This document shows, in pieces, positions 4,928 through 5,820 of a stretch of DNA of 5,820 nt. The position numbers were made by a program, and so were the translations under genes. Within the stretch, counting starts at the first letter, position 1, and every line of letters begins with the position of its first letter. The notes beneath the pieces are model-generated. The model worked only from the letters and a program-made list of their open reading frames with translations, searched no databases and was not told the origin of the DNA. Origin of the DNA: Thermoleophilia bacterium UBA5186 (GTDB lineage: Bacteria; Actinomycetota; Thermoleophilia; Gaiellales; Gaiellaceae); the NCBI GenBank assembly GCA_002413095.1, contig DHWI01000206.1:9949-15768 (forward strand), written 5' to 3'.

Positions 4928-5820
4928 ATGCCCGGCCCAAACGTTCCGTTCCCGCCGATGGAAGCCGAGCTCGTCGCCGAGCTTCCCAGGGGTGAATGGC
5001 AGTACGAGCCCAAGTGGGACGGCTTCCGCGGGGTGCTCGAGAACGACGGCGGCGAGCTCGCGCTCTGGAGCAGGAACGGCCGGCCACTCCTGCGCTACTT
5101 CCCGGAGCTCCGCGCACTCGGCGAGCTGATGCCACCCCACTCCGCGCTCGACGGCGAGATCGTGATCGCCCGCAACGGCGTGCTCGACTTCGACTCGATG
5201 CAAATGCGCCTCCACCCCGCGGAAAGCCGCGTCAACAGGCTCGCCAGCGAGATCCCGGCGGAGTTCATCGCCTTCGATCTCCTGCTCTGGAACCGCAAGA
5301 AGGTGCACAAGCTTCCGCTGGAAGAGCGGCGCACGGCACTCGAGCGGCACGGGGACGGCTTCCGGCTCTCACCGGTCTCGAGGGATCCCGACGAGGCGCA
5401 GGACTGGCTCGGTTCGCTCGAGGCCGCCGGGCTCGACGGCGTCGTCGGCAAGCGGCTGGGCCTTCCCTATCTCCCGGGCTCGCGCGAAGGCGTTGTCAAG
5501 GTCAAGCAGCGCAAGACGGCCGACTGCGTCGTCGTCGGCCTGCGCTGGAAGGAGAAAGGCAAGCGGATCGCAACGCTCCTCCTCGGGCTCTACCGCAAGG
5601 ACGGGGAGCTCGACTATGTCGGCTCGTGCGCGGTCGGCGCCCGCCGGCACGAGGAGATCGCCGAGCGCGTGCTCCCGCTTCTGAAGGGTGCCGACCAACG
5701 CGGCTTCTCGGAGCCGAACCGCTGGGGGTCGGGCGGCCTCGAGGAGGCGGCAGTCCGGCCCGAGCTCGTCGTCGAGGTGGCATTCGACAAGGTGCAGGGC
5801 AACCGTTTCCGGCACGGCGC
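4928..5820 (+). CDS. ATP-dependent DNA ligase, LigC-like (3' end beyond window)
   Basis: This enzyme seals DNA nicks through a lysine-AMP intermediate. The frame opens at ATG 4928 and is still open at the edge, giving 297 residues. Nucleotidyltransferase motifs in order: motif I EPKWDGFRG with adenylated Lys29, SRN at 48-50, motif III ALDGEIV (73-79), motif IIIa FIAFDLL (113-119), motif IV LDGVVGKR (169-176) and motif V VVKVKQRK (189-196) with Lys191 and Lys193. The OB domain follows from about 200 (VGLRWKEKGKRIATLLLGLY), ending with VRPELVVEVAFDKVQGNRFRHG, just before the RWRPD-like motif VI expected beyond the edge. This matches the LigC or LigD-ligase-domain type used in bacterial end joining and repair. 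The protein begins at the adenylation domain, so no polymerase or nuclease domain is fused upstream. Motif IV has Asp170 where many ligases have Glu. No Ku gene is seen in the window. Probably 40-60 residues are missing. Confidence 0.94.
   Translation, partial: MPGPNVPFPPMEAELVAELPRGEWQYEPKWDGFRGVLENDGGELALWSRNGRPLLRYFPELRALGELMPPHSALDGEIVIARNGVLDFDSMQMRLHPAESRVNRLASEIPAEFIAFDLLLWNRKKVHKLPLEERRTALERHGDGFRLSPVSRDPDEAQDWLGSLEAAGLDGVVGKRLGLPYLPGSREGVVKVKQRKTADCVVVGLRWKEKGKRIATLLLGLYRKDGELDYVGSCAVGARRHEEIAERVLPLLKGADQRGFSEPNRWGSGGLEEAAVRPELVVEVAFDKVQGNRFRHG

Noticed and set aside
4909..5013. Longer 125-residue version of the 90-residue hypothetical protein
   Set aside because: The extra residues are antisense to the ligase N-terminus and poorly structured; MSELDG is a cleaner start.
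4481..5350. 289-residue minus-strand frame across the thioredoxin-fold, hypothetical and ligase genes
   Set aside because: It is antisense to the ligase and the thioredoxin-fold gene, with no recognisable domain; the ligase motifs are decisive.
4928..5820. A Ku-LigD end-joining operon
   Set aside because: Only the ligase is present; no Ku, polymerase or nuclease gene is visible within the window.

Overview
The window is dense, GC-rich bacterial chromosome with eight protein-coding genes on both strands, short or no intergenic gaps, GTG as well as ATG starts, and several start codons that sit 6-7 bases after a TANNNT hexamer with no Shine-Dalgarno sequence. That style, together with the protein families, suggests a high-GC actinomycete-type bacterium, perhaps of the Thermoleophilia/Gaiella kind. 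The lineage is an inference from style and remembered similarity, not a database result. No rRNA, tRNA, CRISPR array, transposase or phage gene was seen.

Layout from left to right. Bases 1-127 hold no convincing gene but contain nested inverted repeats that could fold into a three-way junction. A CAX-type Ca2+(cation)/H+ antiporter lies on the minus strand (128-1186). It is divergent, with 45 bases between start codons, from a plus-strand pair: a flavin-reductase-like split-barrel protein (1232-1705) and a HAD phosphatase/beta-phosphoglucomutase-like hydrolase (1702-2349), which overlap by four bases. Converging on this pair is a minus-strand pair: a FabF-type beta-ketoacyl-ACP synthase (2971-4200) followed, again with a four-base overlap, by a metal-dependent O-methyltransferase (2324-2974). 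The two pairs overlap tail to tail by 26 bases.

After a 125-base divergent gap comes a thioredoxin-fold protein that has lost the first cysteine of the usual CxxC (4326-4643). Its 3' end overlaps by 8 bases an unrecognised 90-residue protein on the minus strand (4636-4908). That gene is in turn divergent, with only 19 bases between start codons, from an ATP-dependent DNA ligase of LigC type (4928 to the window edge, still open). The ligase carries the nucleotidyltransferase motifs and most of the OB domain and begins directly at the adenylation domain.

The genes do not form one evident pathway. They are four small transcription units: cation export, a flavin protein plus phosphatase, fatty-acyl condensation plus methyl transfer, and a redox-fold protein next to a hypothetical gene and a repair-type ligase. 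I do not see a clear new system. The points most worth a second look are the repeated leaderless promoter geometry, the SGSC thioredoxin variant, the ligase-linked 90-residue protein, and the folded repeat at the left edge.
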